A DNA stretch of 64,000 nucleotides, taken from contig CM043698.1 in the NCBI GenBank assembly GCA_023935145.1, forward strand, positions 39,333,501-39,397,500, given 5' to 3'. The DNA comes from Bretschneidera sinensis. Lineage: Eukaryota > Streptophyta > Magnoliopsida > Brassicales > Akaniaceae. The notes under the pieces are model-generated. The model did no database searches, had not been told where the DNA came from, and was given only the letters and a program-made list of their open reading frames with translations. Shown piece by piece: positions 10,437 to 21,996 of the stretch. The translations under genes were made by a program, and so were the position numbers. Each line of letters begins with the position of its first letter. The stretch's first letter is position 1.

Positions 10437-11062
10437 CTAATTTTTTACGTGTCCAATATTCATATCCTACATATCAATTTAATTTTTATCTACTACCAAG
10501 CATAAGCTAATAACTAGATTTTTGCTTTTTATTTAGATTACTTAAAGTAAATCCAACTCACCACGTAGCACTTAAAGCTACTCGTGGATCACTTCCTTGC
10601 CCTTTCTGTTCCTCTCTGGACTTTCCTCCGGTCGCTGTTCATTAACACCTGACATAATATTTGTATTAAATTTCTTTCTTAAATTTTTCATAAACCACAC
10701 CCTTCGAAAATTCCTACTTTGACTTTCGGGAAATTTCATAAATGCTAAAATTTCAAAAATAAATATTATGTTATTACCTTCTTTTTTTTTGATAGCTTCT
10801 CGTAAAAATTTCAACCGTAAACCCCTTCAAAATTTTGTTATTTCAACCTTTCTTTCGGTCCCCAAGTGTTTAAAGAAGACATGTAATGGAAAGAAACTAA
10901 ACGAGTTTGGTAAGTATGAAATTGTGTTTATAGAAGCATGTATATATAAGCCTGCTGCCCCCAAAAATCTCTACAGCTCACAATTGTTTTGAAACTCACA
11001 AGCTGCCACCTAATTGCAAGGTGGAAGGCATGCACGCCTTCAGTTGTGCACTTGGAAAAAAT
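10437..11062 (-). repeat. E0: reverse LTR, second piece
   Basis: The reverse complement matches the E3 5' LTR at about 35460-35830, for example 'gaaggtaataacat', 'gaaattcccgaaa' and 'gggcaaggaggtgatccac'. It continues from piece 34770-35088, which was split off by E2, and leads on to piece 1-652, split off by E1. No gene is present. Confidence 0.88.
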
Positions 11063-11067
11063 ACACT

Positions 11068-12374
11068 TGATAGGTGTTTAAATATTCATATTTAAGCCCC
11101 CTTATTTACATTTGTTAGGTCCTTAGTTATGTTAATTTAGTCCATTTTACTTCATTTGTGTGTTCTACATGTTTTTGTAGGGTCTTGGAGAAAAAGAAGC
11201 AGTTTTGGCACTTAAAGGAAGAAGCCTAGAAATCCTGGAGCAGCCTCTGGTCAAAATGTGATCGATCGCACTACTGCATGCGATCGTGCGCACACAAGAA
11301 GGATCGAGCGCAGCACTTACGATCGAGCGCAAGACACATGTGATCGAGCGCACATGTACGGGTGTGAACAGTAAAATGGCAGAACCAGTTTTGAAAATAG
11401 AATAGGTTTTGCGTTTTTGGAAATTAGGGTTTCCAGAACCTGCTAGGAATACTCAAGCACTATAAATACACCTGTAAAGCACACACAAAATCATCACTTC
11501 TTGGAGATCACTTCTTTTATATAGCTTGGAGTTGTAAGCTTTGGAAGAGAATTGACACCTCTTCTCTCGGGTTTATTCTTCCTTTTATGTTTAGTTTATA
11601 TATGATATTTATCTCAGATAGCATGTGTAACTAACTCTTTATAGGGCTCGATTGAAGCCCTAGTTATGCTTTCCCATATATTTATTCATTGATTATCTTT
11701 GCCAATAGCCTTTATTATGCTGCTTAACTTGATTAATGTCTGTGTTTATTTAAATTCCTCATATGTATGTGTATGGCCAACGTATGCATGTGTTATTGAT
11801 TGGCTGGTTAGATCAATTTGGATGACCGAGTCCTGGGTCTAACAATAGTAACAAAAGATATCCACACCGGATTCTTGGGTTAATCAACGTGAGAAACCGA
11901 GAGTAGATACCATGCCCTAGGTCTCATGTGGTTGTCGATTTCCACAGCCCTTATGTTTTCTTTAGGAACAACTCAGTAGATACCATGCTGAATCCCTAAA
12001 GAAAGAAAATAGTTAGAGTAGATACCATGCCTAACTCGTTGCTTAGGGAAATCAATAGCTTAAGGAGTACATACCATGCCCTTAGGTTGGCGACCATCAG
12101 GTATTCATCATAAGGCTAGTGCATTGACCTATTACTCATCGGGAAAGTATGACTAGTGGTGGATATCAAAAGCCCTATGTTCTTATTACTGTTAAATCAC
12201 ATTCAACTGTTTTTCAACTTCTTTTACTAAGAAACTGATTCTAAAACCGAAATTCACCAATCCCTGTAGAGATGATCTTGCATTCGCACACTATGCTACT
12301 GTTGACCTTGTGCACTTGCAAGTAAAACGAGTGCAATTATTTGCTTATTTATTTTGGTAAATAAATGCGCAACA
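11068..12374 (+). repeat. E2 5' LTR
   Basis: Starts TGATAGGTG and ends GCGCAACA. A palindrome array of 'gatcgatcgca' and 'gatcgagcgca' units lies at about 11258-11355, and TATAAATA is at 11461-11468. Downstream of the TATA box the 13-mer GTAGATACCATGC (one copy with a mismatch) recurs four times, at 11903, 11976, 12018 and 12067. Confidence 0.95.
11255..11468 (+). promoter_or_regulatory. E2 5' LTR promoter: palindrome array and TATA box
   Basis: About six GATCGATCGC- or GATCGAGCGC-type units spaced 15-25 bp apart precede TATAAATA at 11461-11468. No snRNA-type USE is seen in this LTR, unlike E1 and E5, so the palindrome array does not depend on it. Confidence 0.6.
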
Positions 12375-12380
12375 AGTTTT

Positions 12381-12398
12381 TGGCTCAGTTGCCAAGGA
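12381..12398 (+). other. E2 primer binding site, degenerate tRNA-Asp type
   Basis: TGGCTCAGTTGCCAAGGA lies 6 nt after the LTR. It differs from the tRNA-Asp complement at several positions, which suggests decay or weak priming. Confidence 0.75.
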
Positions 12399-12542
12399 TT
12401 GCATTTAAATTTCTTTTAGAATTATTTTCGTTTAGTAAATTTACTTTATTTTATTATGTTTTATTTTATCAAAATCTCAAACTTTAAGTTCTGTTTTTTC
12501 AAACTTTATTTTTACTCCATCAAAAACCTAATCAAATTCTTT

Positions 12543-14189
12543 ATGTTTTCTATTATAGGCACTCCAGGAGAAGCGTTCTGTGCCACTTGCGATCGATCGC
12601 ACCCTTCTGTGCGATCGAGCGCAATTAGGGCAGAGAGCTACCCGAGCAGCAGTGTTGAACTGCTGCACTGAAGCTGTTTTACCTGATTCATGCACGGACT
12701 TCGATCCTGATATCCAGCAGTCTTTCCCCTTGATCCCGAGCTTGAGCGGACCATCCGACAAAATCTTAGAGACAACTTTGAGGAGGAAGAGGAAGGAATT
12801 CACGGAAGAAACACCAATGGTGGAACAGCTAGAAAACTAGCAACCACCTGCCCGAAGACCGATGAAGCAATCCTTCATCCCACAGAACCTTCACCATCCT
12901 TCATGCATTGCATATCAACCTGAAGCAGATGGCAACTATTACATATCCCCGTAGATATTCAATGCTTTGACTCACTTTAGGGGTACACTGGCAGAGGATC
13001 CACACTTGCACCTTTGAGAATTCTTTGATCTCTGCAAATTCCAGCACATCCAGGGCTTAGACCAAGAGGGAATCAGGTTAATTCTTTTCCCTTTTTCCTT
13101 AAAAGATAATGCTAAACTATGGTACAATTCATTGCCTGCAGTTTCTGTCCATACTTGGGAGGAGTTGGCCAGCAAGTTCCTCAGAAAATTTTTCCCAGCC
13201 CAAAAGACGAGGCAAATGAGGAAAGAGATCCAGTCTTTCCAACAAAAGGATGGAGACTTATTCTTTGAAGCATGGGGACATTTCAACGAGTTACTACCCA
13301 AATGTCCACATCATAACCTACCTCAGAGATTAGTTGGTACTAGCCTTTTATGAAGGTTTGAATGATACCAACAAAAGTATTGTTGATTCTGGTTGTAAAG
13401 ATGTGCTGATGGAAAAGAGCAGTGAAGAAGCCATGGAGCTGTTTGAGGCATTGAGTGAACACACCAAATAATTCTCCTCTAGAGGTAGACAAGGAGTCAA
13501 GAGCAAAGATATGTATGAGGTTACTCTAAATGGTGGACCCTCTACCTAAATAGCTGTTTTAGAGAGGAAGCTAGATATGAAGATGGATATGATTGTAAAA
13601 GCCATGTCTACTCAAAACATCTCTCCTCGACCACAAGCTACGCAAAGCCAGGTATGTGCTTTATGTTCTCAATTTGATCACACTACTGAGACTTGCCATT
13701 TGTATTCATCTACAGATCCTGAGCAAGCGAACTATGTGGGACCGAACAGTGCATATGCAAATACATACCCCAACCTATCATGGAGCAACAATCAAAATGC
13801 CTTAATCTTTCAAGGACAACAAAAGAACTTCCACCAAGCAGCCCAACTAGTTCAAGAGTCAAAGAAGAGTGACCCAGAGAGTATGATGAGGCAATTGATA
13901 ACATCACAAGATCAGTTTATGACTCAGCAAAGACAAACCACTGCAACATATGAGCAAGCAATTCAAAGGTTAGAGGTACAAATGGGGCAATTGGCTAAAG
14001 AGCTAAGTGAAAGAAAGCAAGGTGAACTCCCTGCACAAACACTACTAAATCCAAGAGGACATCAGTAGCTGAAAATCATTACAACTCTCTGAAATGGTAA
14101 GATCATTGGAGTTAATGAGCCAGCTCAAGCATCTCCAGCTAAGCCATCCACATCCAAGGTAAGTGAAGTAGAGAAGTGGAATGCACCAC
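12543..14189 (+). pseudogene. gag: E2 gag, broken, distinct subfamily
   Basis: A capsid and nucleocapsid gene only distantly like that of E1. Recognisable parts are an N-terminal LDPELERTIR block near 12729, LILFPFSLKDNAKLWYNSLP (about 13078-13137), LASKFLRKFFPAQKTRQMR, FEAWGHFNELLPKCPHH and a CCHC knuckle CALCSQFDHTTETC near 13655-13696. A glutamine-rich coiled-coil-like tail follows (about 13800-14060). Several frames must be combined and there are multiple stops. The first ATG at 12543 opens a leader containing two GATCGATCGC-type units at 12588-12623, so the true start is unsure. The frame is cut by E4 at 14189 and only about 60 nt of it resumes at 24800. Confidence 0.85.
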
Positions 14190-14334
14190 TGATGAGAGTC
14201 ATAAAATGCATCTAAACAATACTTAATTGTTAGCATTTTAGGGTTGATCGAGGTTAGAATTACACTTTTATACCTTAATAACTCTAAAGTGTTATTCTTG
14301 AATCGTTGACTTATTTCAGTGCATTTTCAGGTAC
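14190..14334 (+). repeat. E4 5' LTR, left part
   Basis: Matches the first 145 bp of the 3' LTR at 23653, then stops at 'ttttcaggtac', where the reverse element E4b begins. The intact LTR continues 'tttgagc' at this point. Confidence 0.9.
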
Positions 14335-15965
14335 TGATTACGCCCAAAGTATAACACGGTTATTGTAGTACCGCTTTGGGGTGTCGATTCCACAGGGAAA
14401 CAAGTTAAGTACAAAGGAAAATGTGTGAAACTTAAAACGAACGATAAAAGTCACACGAAAGATTTTTGGGTTTTGATGGTGAAATAATGTAAGAAAAATT
14501 GCGTAAATATAAAGGAAATATAAATAAGAAATAACAAGGTTCTGGGAATCCTCCTTAGGTTCGTTCCCTATTTCCGCTCTTGATTCAATTGATTTTATCT
14601 TGATTGCAAGTTTCACATCCCAAACAAGCAATCGGAATATATTCAATCAAGCACATTTATAACTCTAATATAATTGCTACAAATTACTCATTGATTTTGG
14701 TTCAAGCACACATGACCAATCTTAAAGATTATCAAGAAATGACAGTATATCTTAAATGACAATATCGCAGTAATGGACAATCAATAAAATAAATCTACCG
14801 GAATCAATCACATCCAAACAACCTCAAAGGAGGAGAAGGATGCAATCATTGGATTAAGAGAGTCTAAAAGAAGAAGAATAAAAAGCACATCTATCACATC
14901 AACTCAAATCCTTCTTACTTAATCAATGAATAATTTACAAACAATATTCAACAATAAATCCATACAACCTAATCAAGAATAGGAAATAAGGAACAATAAA
15001 TCCCTAAGGATTCATCCTTTTCCCTTGTATGAAGACTAGTTGGCCATGGAAATAAGGGTGGAAGAACAATAAGGATGCTCTCCCTTTGATTTGGCCATGA
15101 AGTTCAAGGTGGATGAACAATATGGATGTTCTCCCCTTGATTTGCAGCCAAAGAAAACTTGGAAAGAAAATGGAAGAATGCTGGATTTGGATCCCTTGGA
15201 TCCTCTCTTTTTTCTCTCTTCCTTGCTTTCTCTCTTCAATGCCCAGCTGCACACTCCTTAAAGATATATTTATAGAGCATGAGGGGGGTGTTTTGGTCTT
15301 GGAGAATGTCATTTGCTCACCCTAATCCGGTCAAGAGGCGAGTGGGCCATGCTGTGCGCCTGGGCCTACTGTGCTGGCCTGAACTGTTTCCACTAAAACA
15401 GCTATAACTTTCTCTAGCAAAATCCTTTTTACGAACCGTAAAATTCTCCAGAAAATAGACTTCCGGATCTTTCTAAGAATATATGTCTCATATCCTGGTT
15501 CTTCCTACATCAATACAGTTTAATCTGCAAAGATGATTGATCTGTACGGGAAATTCTGGCAATTCAGTGAAACTCCTTCAGCTTGTATGCAGAAGTGCAC
15601 ACACTAGTGTGCCTACCCTTAACTTGCTCCAAAGTGATGCACACACTTGTGTGCAGTCTTTTAACTTAATGTACTTTATTATTACAGCCTTGTTGTAGAC
15701 TTTAAGCATCTTTGAATCATGTTTGGACACGTCTAAACCTTGGACAAAAACGAGCACCGACACCCAAGATCTTTTGGTGCTTTAAACATGGATCGCTTTA
15801 TTATCTCTTTTGTACTCAAAGCACCTGAAAATGCATTGAATTAAGTCAATGATTTATGAATATCACTTTAGAGTTATCAACATGTAAAAGTGCGATTACG
15901 ACCGAGATCAACCCTAAAATGTTAACAATTAAGTATTGTTTAGATGCATTTTATGACTCTCATCA
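14335..15965 (-). repeat. E4b 3' LTR, full length, mosaic U3
   Basis: 1631 bp, reading TGATGAGAGTC to GGCGTAATCA on the minus strand. TATAAATA on the minus strand is at 15267-15274. Compared with the E4 3' LTR it carries a different segment at about 15576-15755, which aligns with the copia LTR of E8 (61876-62052). Sequence on both sides of that segment aligns with E4. Confidence 0.9.
15576..15755 (-). repeat. U3 cassette shared with the copia E8 LTR
   Basis: Read on the minus strand, 'tttgtccaaggttt', 'ttcaaagatg.ttaaagtct', 'gtgtgcatca.tttggagcaag' and 'cacactagtgtg.gcacttctgca' appear in the same order and orientation as in 61876-62052. By eye, roughly three quarters of positions match. 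The element holding it is gypsy type, while its partner is copia type. Confidence 0.85.
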
Positions 15966-15982
15966 CAACCCCCAACTAGCTT

Positions 15983-17619
15983 ATTGCTAGTCCCTAGCAA
16001 TTCAAACGAAAGGCATGAAATGAATTCTTTATTTAGAAATCAAAGCAAAATACAGCAATGCTGGCGTTAACCAAGAGTGATTCAAAAATCTGTCTCAAAA
16101 ATCATGCATAACATAGAGCACATAGAATCGTTAAATATCACTCAGGTCCAAGAATAATCCAAATGTCAACCTTAAAATCGTTATCGACTCTTACCATCTA
16201 TCTTACCACAATACATTAGTCCGAACACCTGGATGATTTTATGCACAATATCACATGAATACAAGTCTTGGCCTCTAAAAACATATTAATTTGCGTGACA
16301 TCAATCACAAATCAAGCTCCATATGCTCACTTTTCAAATCACTTTCCACTATATAGAAAAATCACACTTCATCGGATCAATAGGTCTTTAATAAGCTTGC
16401 AACGTTAGGCTAGGGTAAAGGTCAAGAAAGAACGGGAAAGTTTAAAAAAATAAAAGAACTAAGTCTCTTAATTTAAACACAACCACTTTAGGCACAAGAT
16501 AACCTTACTTCAACACCCAACTCTTTCAACCATTTTTCGAGCATTTCTCGCAATAAATCACCATTTTTTTCTTTTCTTCTTTTTTTGCCATAATTCATTT
16601 TTTCTCATTTTTTATTTTTTATTTTGGAATAAGACCATTCACCTCCTCTTTCATTCTTTTCTTTTCTTTTCCACAACCCCCAACTTATCTCTTTTAATGT
16701 ACTTGGGTTATGGTAGTAATATTTTCTCATATTTCCACCCTTACTCATTTTAAGTGCTTCTCACAACATGTGTATAACTAAGTTCTTTTAAAAGAGAGGT
16801 AAGGATATTATATTTTTAGGCTCATAAAGGTAAGTAAATGGTTTATCGAAAGAAACAAGGCTCAATTTTTCTTTTAAAGAAAAAGGCTCAAATAGGTGAC
16901 TAGCGATAAATATAACAAGGGTAAGTTTAAAAAGGCTCAAACGGTCCAAAAATGGCCTACATCATATCCTAAGTAGTGTGCATTCTATGATTTTCGCCTC
17001 AAGTGATTATAAAAAAAGTTCTAGAGCTTGTAGAGACCGCAAAAGTATTCACAAAACAACCGCGCATAAAACTTCTTCAAATGCTTTAGACTAATCATGC
17101 AATCTTACCACAAACCAGAGTCTCAAACCAAAGAAAAATTGACACTTAATTTATTCTCAAAAGCGAAGCAATATTTAACTTCTTCTAAATGCTATATGCT
17201 ATCTCGATTAAGCTCATATCATTGACATGTGAATTAACTTCAAGGCTAACACAAAGCATGCTAAAAACAAACAAAAAGGTAAAATGACACCAAGCAGTTC
17301 AATGAAAAACATGAAAAATAGGAATATGTTTCCTCCACCCCCAACTTAAAGTAGGCATTGTCCTCAATGTGAAAGCAAAAGATAAGGAAACTCCCTTTGT
17401 AGCCAAAAGTGCACAGAAGCTGAAAATTGTGCACCACCATTTGAACTGCTTCGTATAATTGTCCCTGAAAAAGAAATACGAAAGTAAAACTGGAAAACAA
17501 CAAAATACTAATAATAAACAAGAAAAAGAGTTATGAAAAACAATAACAATAAAAATAAAAGGATATTCTATGGGGTGCCTCCCATGAGCGCTAAGTTTTA
17601 CGTCTTCAGCCAGACACTC
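15983..17619 (-). other. E4b post-gag noncoding region
   Basis: The reverse complement aligns with E4 21997-23635 along its length. It begins (minus strand) with the motif 'gtctggctgaagacg...cgctcatggga' directly after the gag stop. It contains 'cacattgaggacaatgcc' followed by 'taagttgggggtgg' (about 17335-17370), the internal purine-tract-like site. No coding frame. Confidence 0.85.
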
Positions 17620-19262
17620 TTATTCCCTCCTAGACAAACATGAGTTGACTGCACCTGCAATTGCTTTACTGTTAAATTTGCTGCTTGTGTGCTTTGGAAA
17701 GACCTTAAAGATGTCATCAGTAACATCTGCAGATTTTGGCTCAATATATGCTCCCGTGAAGCCATGGGTGAGGGTATATACTTGGTGGTTGTCATCCACA
17801 TCCTCTGATTTGTTCGGTGTTGGGATGTGTAATAACTTACCACTAAGTGTCTCAATGGCATTCACCTCCTCTTTCTTCTGTTGCGTTTGGTGCTGACCGT
17901 AGGATGTGGACTGAGCTTGAGAAGGGAACTTACCTCGCTCAGTCACACTCAAGTAACTCGTCAGCTTGGACACTTGGCTCTTTATCTCTTTATGTTCTTC
18001 AACAACCTGCACAATCAAAGATTCAAGCCTTTGATTTGTCTTCCCCTGTGCTTCAATAAAAGCATGTAAAGTGTCTTCTAAAGAACTCCTAGAAGATATA
18101 GGTGCATGATATGGTTCAGGATATGGTGCAGGGGGTTGTGCAAGTTGCTGGTTTTCAGACTTCCAGCTGAAATTGGGGTGATTTCGCCATCCTGAATTAT
18201 AGGTATTAGAGAATGGTGTAGAAGGCTTCGTGTAGATGCCTAGGGCATTACATTATTCCTTATATATCCCTCTCATATAAACAAATGTGGGGCACTCTTG
18301 GGCGAGATGGTCTACCCCGCCACATAAAAAACATTGTTCAAAAGATTTTGCATGATTAACGACGTGTGTTGGCTTTAAGCTCTTAGTCTTTAATACCTCT
18401 AGTTCCCTAGTGAGCATCTCGACCTTAGCCTTAAGGTTATCCTCTTCCCTAAGATGGTGAATTCCACCACCATTTAGGTGCTCTATAGGTCGTGACCTAT
18501 TTGTGCTTTCAGTAACACTAGGTCCAGTCAAAGTGTGAGCTTTTTCAACAAGCTCATTGAGGTACTCTATGGCCTCATCAGGATCTTTCTCCAAGAACCC
18601 ACCATTACACATCATCTCTACAAATTGGCATTCTCTATAGGTAAGACCCTCATAGAAATATTTCACTAAATGCCAATTCTCATACCTATGGTGAGGGCAC
18701 ATACTCAATAACTCTTTAAATCTCTCCCAAGACTGATACAGAGTCTCGCTGTCCTTTTGTGCAAAGGTGGAGATTTGCCTTTTCAAAGCATCGGTCTTAT
18801 GTTGGGGAAAGTATTTATTGAAGAAAATTCAAGTTATCTCAGTCCACGACCCAATAGATCGTGGTCTTAGTGAGTATAGCCAACTCTTAGCTCTATCATT
18901 CAAAGCGAAAGGAAAGAACTTAAGCCTAACAATGTCATCAGTTTCATCGTGACTATGAAAAGTCGCGACTACTTCCTCAAACTCTTTAATGTGCACATAT
19001 GGGTTTTCGTTATCCAAGCCATGAAAAAGTAGGGAGTAATTGAATCGTCCCTAGTTTAAAATTTAGCTAGCGAGTATTGACTGGAAACATGATGCATGAT
19101 GGTGTGGCTGTGCGTGTAGGGTGGATGTAATCCTGAAGTGTCCTGGCAACATTTTCATTATGATTATCGGTCATGTTAACAAAATCCTCTAAATTTTCTG
19201 ATGGGGGTGCACTATGGTTTGATCTAGGCGAGGTTTCACCAATGGAGGTGGAAGGAGAGGGT
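17620..19262 (-). pseudogene. gag: E4b gag, broken
   Basis: Capsid and nucleocapsid gene read leftwards from about 19262 to the TAA at 17620-17622. It shows FVNMTDNHNENVARTLQDY, DNENPYVHIKEFEEVVATF, RAKSWLYSLRP, FNKYFPQHKT, SWERFKELLSMCPHH, the FYEGLTYRECQFVEMM box and a CCHC knuckle CFLCGGVDHLAQEC (about 18290-18331). Breaks are a frameshift near 19030-19070, a TGA near 18826 where E4 has CGA, and a TAA at 18250 where E4 has CAA. It lacks a roughly 57-bp segment that E4 has near 21788-21845. The N-terminus is lost at the junction with the forward LTR. Confidence 0.9.
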
Positions 19263-20020
19263 AAATCAAGGGGAGAGCACCCATATTGTTCATCCACCTT
19301 GAGCTCCATGGCCAACTAATCATCAAGTAAGGGAAAAGGGATGAACTCCTAGGGTTTTGTTGTTCCTTATTTCCTGTTCTTGATTCATTTGTATGGACTT
19401 ATTGTTAAAACATTGTCTATTATTTACTTTTTGATTAAATAAGAAGGATTTGAGTTCATGTGATAGCTGCACTTTATATTCTTCTTCTTTTAGATTCTCT
19501 TAATCAGGTGATTGCATCCTTCTCCTCCATTGATGTTGTTTGGATGTGATTGATTCTGGTAGATTTATCTTATTGATTGTCCATTACTGCGATATTGTCA
19601 TTTTGATATATTGTCATTTCTTGATAATCTTTAAGATCGATCATGTGTGCTTGAATCAAAATCAATGAGTAATTTGTAGCAATTACATTAGAGTTTATAA
19701 ATGTGCTTGATTGAATATCTTCCGATTGCTTGTTTGGAATGTGAAACTAGCAATCGAGATAAAAACAATTGAATCGAGAGTGGAATAAGGGAACAAACCT
19801 AGGTAGGATTCCTGGAACCTTGTTGTTTCATTTATATTCTCATTTACATTTACACAATTTTTCTCACAATACACCATTATCAAAACTCATATTTTATTGT
19901 TTAACTTTTATCGTTCGTTTTAAGGTTCACACATTTTCCTTTGTAATTAACTTGTTTCCCTGTGGAATCGACACCCCAAAGCCATACTACAATTACGACG
20001 TTGTACTTTGGGTGTAATCA
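19263..20020 (+). repeat. E4 5' LTR, right part
   Basis: Aligns with the E4 3' LTR from about 24383 onward, and with the E4b LTR for the distal part missing from the E4 3' LTR. It ends GGTGTAATCA at 20020, directly before the PBS. It contains 'ccctgtggaatcgacacc', the usual U5 end of Athila-like LTRs. Confidence 0.9.
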
Positions 20021-20025
20021 AATTT

Positions 20026-20043
20026 TGGTGCCGTTGCCGGGGA
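20026..20043 (+). other. E4 primer binding site (tRNA-Asp)
   Basis: TGGTGCCGTTGCCGGGGA, 5 nt after the LTR end, matches 17 of 18 positions of the tRNA-Asp complement. This is the best-kept PBS in the window. Confidence 0.92.
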
Positions 20044-20248
20044 AACATGCTTAAGTACAAGGAAGCTTGTCAACTTTGAGTGTAACGGTAGAAGAATTGT
20101 AAATATTTTTCTTTTTAGCAGTTTGTAAATACGGTAATATTGTTCCTTTACCTTTGTTTTGATTTTCTAATTTTCTTTTATCGTTCTGTTTTATTTATTT
20201 TATTTTCCTATTTTATTTATTTTATTTCCCCTCTAAATTAATTGGTGC

Positions 20249-21996
20249 ATGCTTAGACCGAGAGATTTGCGAGGTAGATTATTAGAGGACCCGAATTAAA
20301 GTTACCCTTTCCTTCCACTTCCGTTGGTGAAAGCTCACCTAGATCAAACTATAGTGCACCCCCACACGAGAATTTAGAGGATTTTGTTAACATGGCGGAT
20401 AATCCTAATGAGGATGTTGCTAGGACACTTCATGATTACCTCCACCTTACACGCACAGCCACACCATCATGCATCATGTTTCCAGCCAATACTCGCCAAC
20501 TAGATTTTAAAACTGGGATGAGACAATTACTCCCTACTTTTCATGGCTTGGATAATGAAAACCCATATGTGCATATTAAAGAGTTTGAGGAAGTAGTCGC
20601 GACTTTTCATAGTCAAGATGAAACCGATGACATTGTGAGGCTTAAGTTCTTTCCTTTCGCTTTGAAGGATAGAGCTAAGAGTTGGCTATACTCACTAAGA
20701 CCACAATCTATTGGGTCGTGGACTGAGATGACTCGAATTTTCTTTAATAAATACTTTCCCCAACATAAGACCAATGCTTTAAAAAGACAAATCTCCACAT
20801 TTGCACAAAAAGACAGCGAGACTTTGTATCAGTCTTGGGAGAGATTTAAGGAGTTGTTGAGTATGTGTCCTCACCATGGGCATGAGAATTAGTGTTTAGT
20901 GAGCTATTTCTATGAGGGTCTTACCTATAAAGAACGCCAATTTTTAGAGATGATGTGTAATGGTGGGTTCTTGGAGAAAGATCTTGATGAGGCCATAAAG
21001 TACCTCAATGAGCTTGCTGAAAAAGATCACACTTGGACTGGACCTAGTGCTACTGAGAGCACAAATAGGTCACGACCTATAGAGAACCCAAATGGTGGTG
21101 GAATTGACCATCTTAGGGAAGATGATAACCATAAGGCCAAGGTCGAGATGCTCACTAGAGAACTAGAGGTATTAAAGACTAAGAGCTTAAAGCCAACACA
21201 CGTGGTCAATCATGCAAAATATTTTGAACCATGTTTTGTGTGTGGTGGGGTAGACCATCTCGCCCAAGAGTGTCCCACATTTGCTGATATGAGAGGGATG
21301 TATAAGGAACAATGTAATGCCTTAGGCATGTACACGAAGCCTTTTGCACCCTTCTCTAATACCTATAATCCGGGATGGCGAGATCACCCCAATTTCAGCT
21401 GGAAGTCTGAAAACCAGCAGCTTGCACAACCCCCTACACCATATCATGAATCATATCTTGCACTTGTATCTTCTAGGAGTCCTTTAGAAGACACTTTGCA
21501 TGCTTTTATTGAGGTACATGGTAAGACTAATCAAAGGCTTGAATCTTTAATTATGCAGGTTGTTGAAGAACATAAAGAGATAAAGAGCCAAGTGTCCAAG
21601 CTGACGAGCTACTCGAGTGTGACTGAGCGAGGTAAGTTCCCTTCTCAAGCTTAGTCCACATCCTATGGTCAGCACCTAGCGCAACAGAATAAAAAGGAGG
21701 TGAATGCCATTGAGACACTTAGTGGTAAGTCGTTACACATCCCAACAACGAAAAAATTAGAGGATGTGGACGAGAACCACCAAGTATACATGATTGACTC
21801 ATTCATGGAAAAGGTCCATCACCTTAATCCATTAGAGTCCACTCTCAACCATGGCTTCACAAGAGCATATATCGAGCCAAAATCTGCAGATGTTACTGAT
21901 AACATCCTTAAGGCCTCTCCGAAGCACACAAGCACCAAATTTAACAGTAAAGTAGTTGCTGGTGTATTCAACTCATGCTTGTCTATGAGGGAATAA
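20249..21996 (+). pseudogene. gag: E4 gag, nearly intact frame
   Basis: An ATG at 20249 (MLRPRDLRGRLL) opens in a neighbouring frame, and a small indel before 20392 shifts it. From 20392 to 21996 one frame is kept, broken only by TAG at 20890 (Trp in E4b) and TAG at 21652 (Gln in E4b). Motifs are LDFKTGMRQLLPTFHGLDNE, RAKSWLYSLRP, FNKYFPQHKT, SWERFKELLSMCPHH and the zinc knuckle CFVCGGVDHLAQEC (about 21238-21279). The C-terminal end NSCLSMRE stops at 21996, 3 nt before the post-pol motif. With both stops being single transitions, a close relative could encode a full Gag. Confidence 0.92.

Larger units (their letters stand above)
14335..19262 (-). mobile_element. E4b: reverse gag-only element, 5' end missing
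   Basis: Reverse orientation: 3' LTR 14335-15965, purine tract 15966-15982, noncoding region to 17619, then gag to about 19262. There the sequence switches within 'gtaaatcaagg' to forward E4 LTR sequence. Its own 5' LTR, PBS and gag start are missing and no target duplication is found at the right junction, so it is not a simple insertion. A recombination or inversion event between two copies is likely. It is the same family as E4. Confidence 0.85.

Noticed and set aside
19067..19315. Start MAMELKVDEQYG as the true E4b gag start
   Set aside because: These codons come from forward LTR sequence across the junction at about 19262. E4 shows the real gag start is elsewhere.
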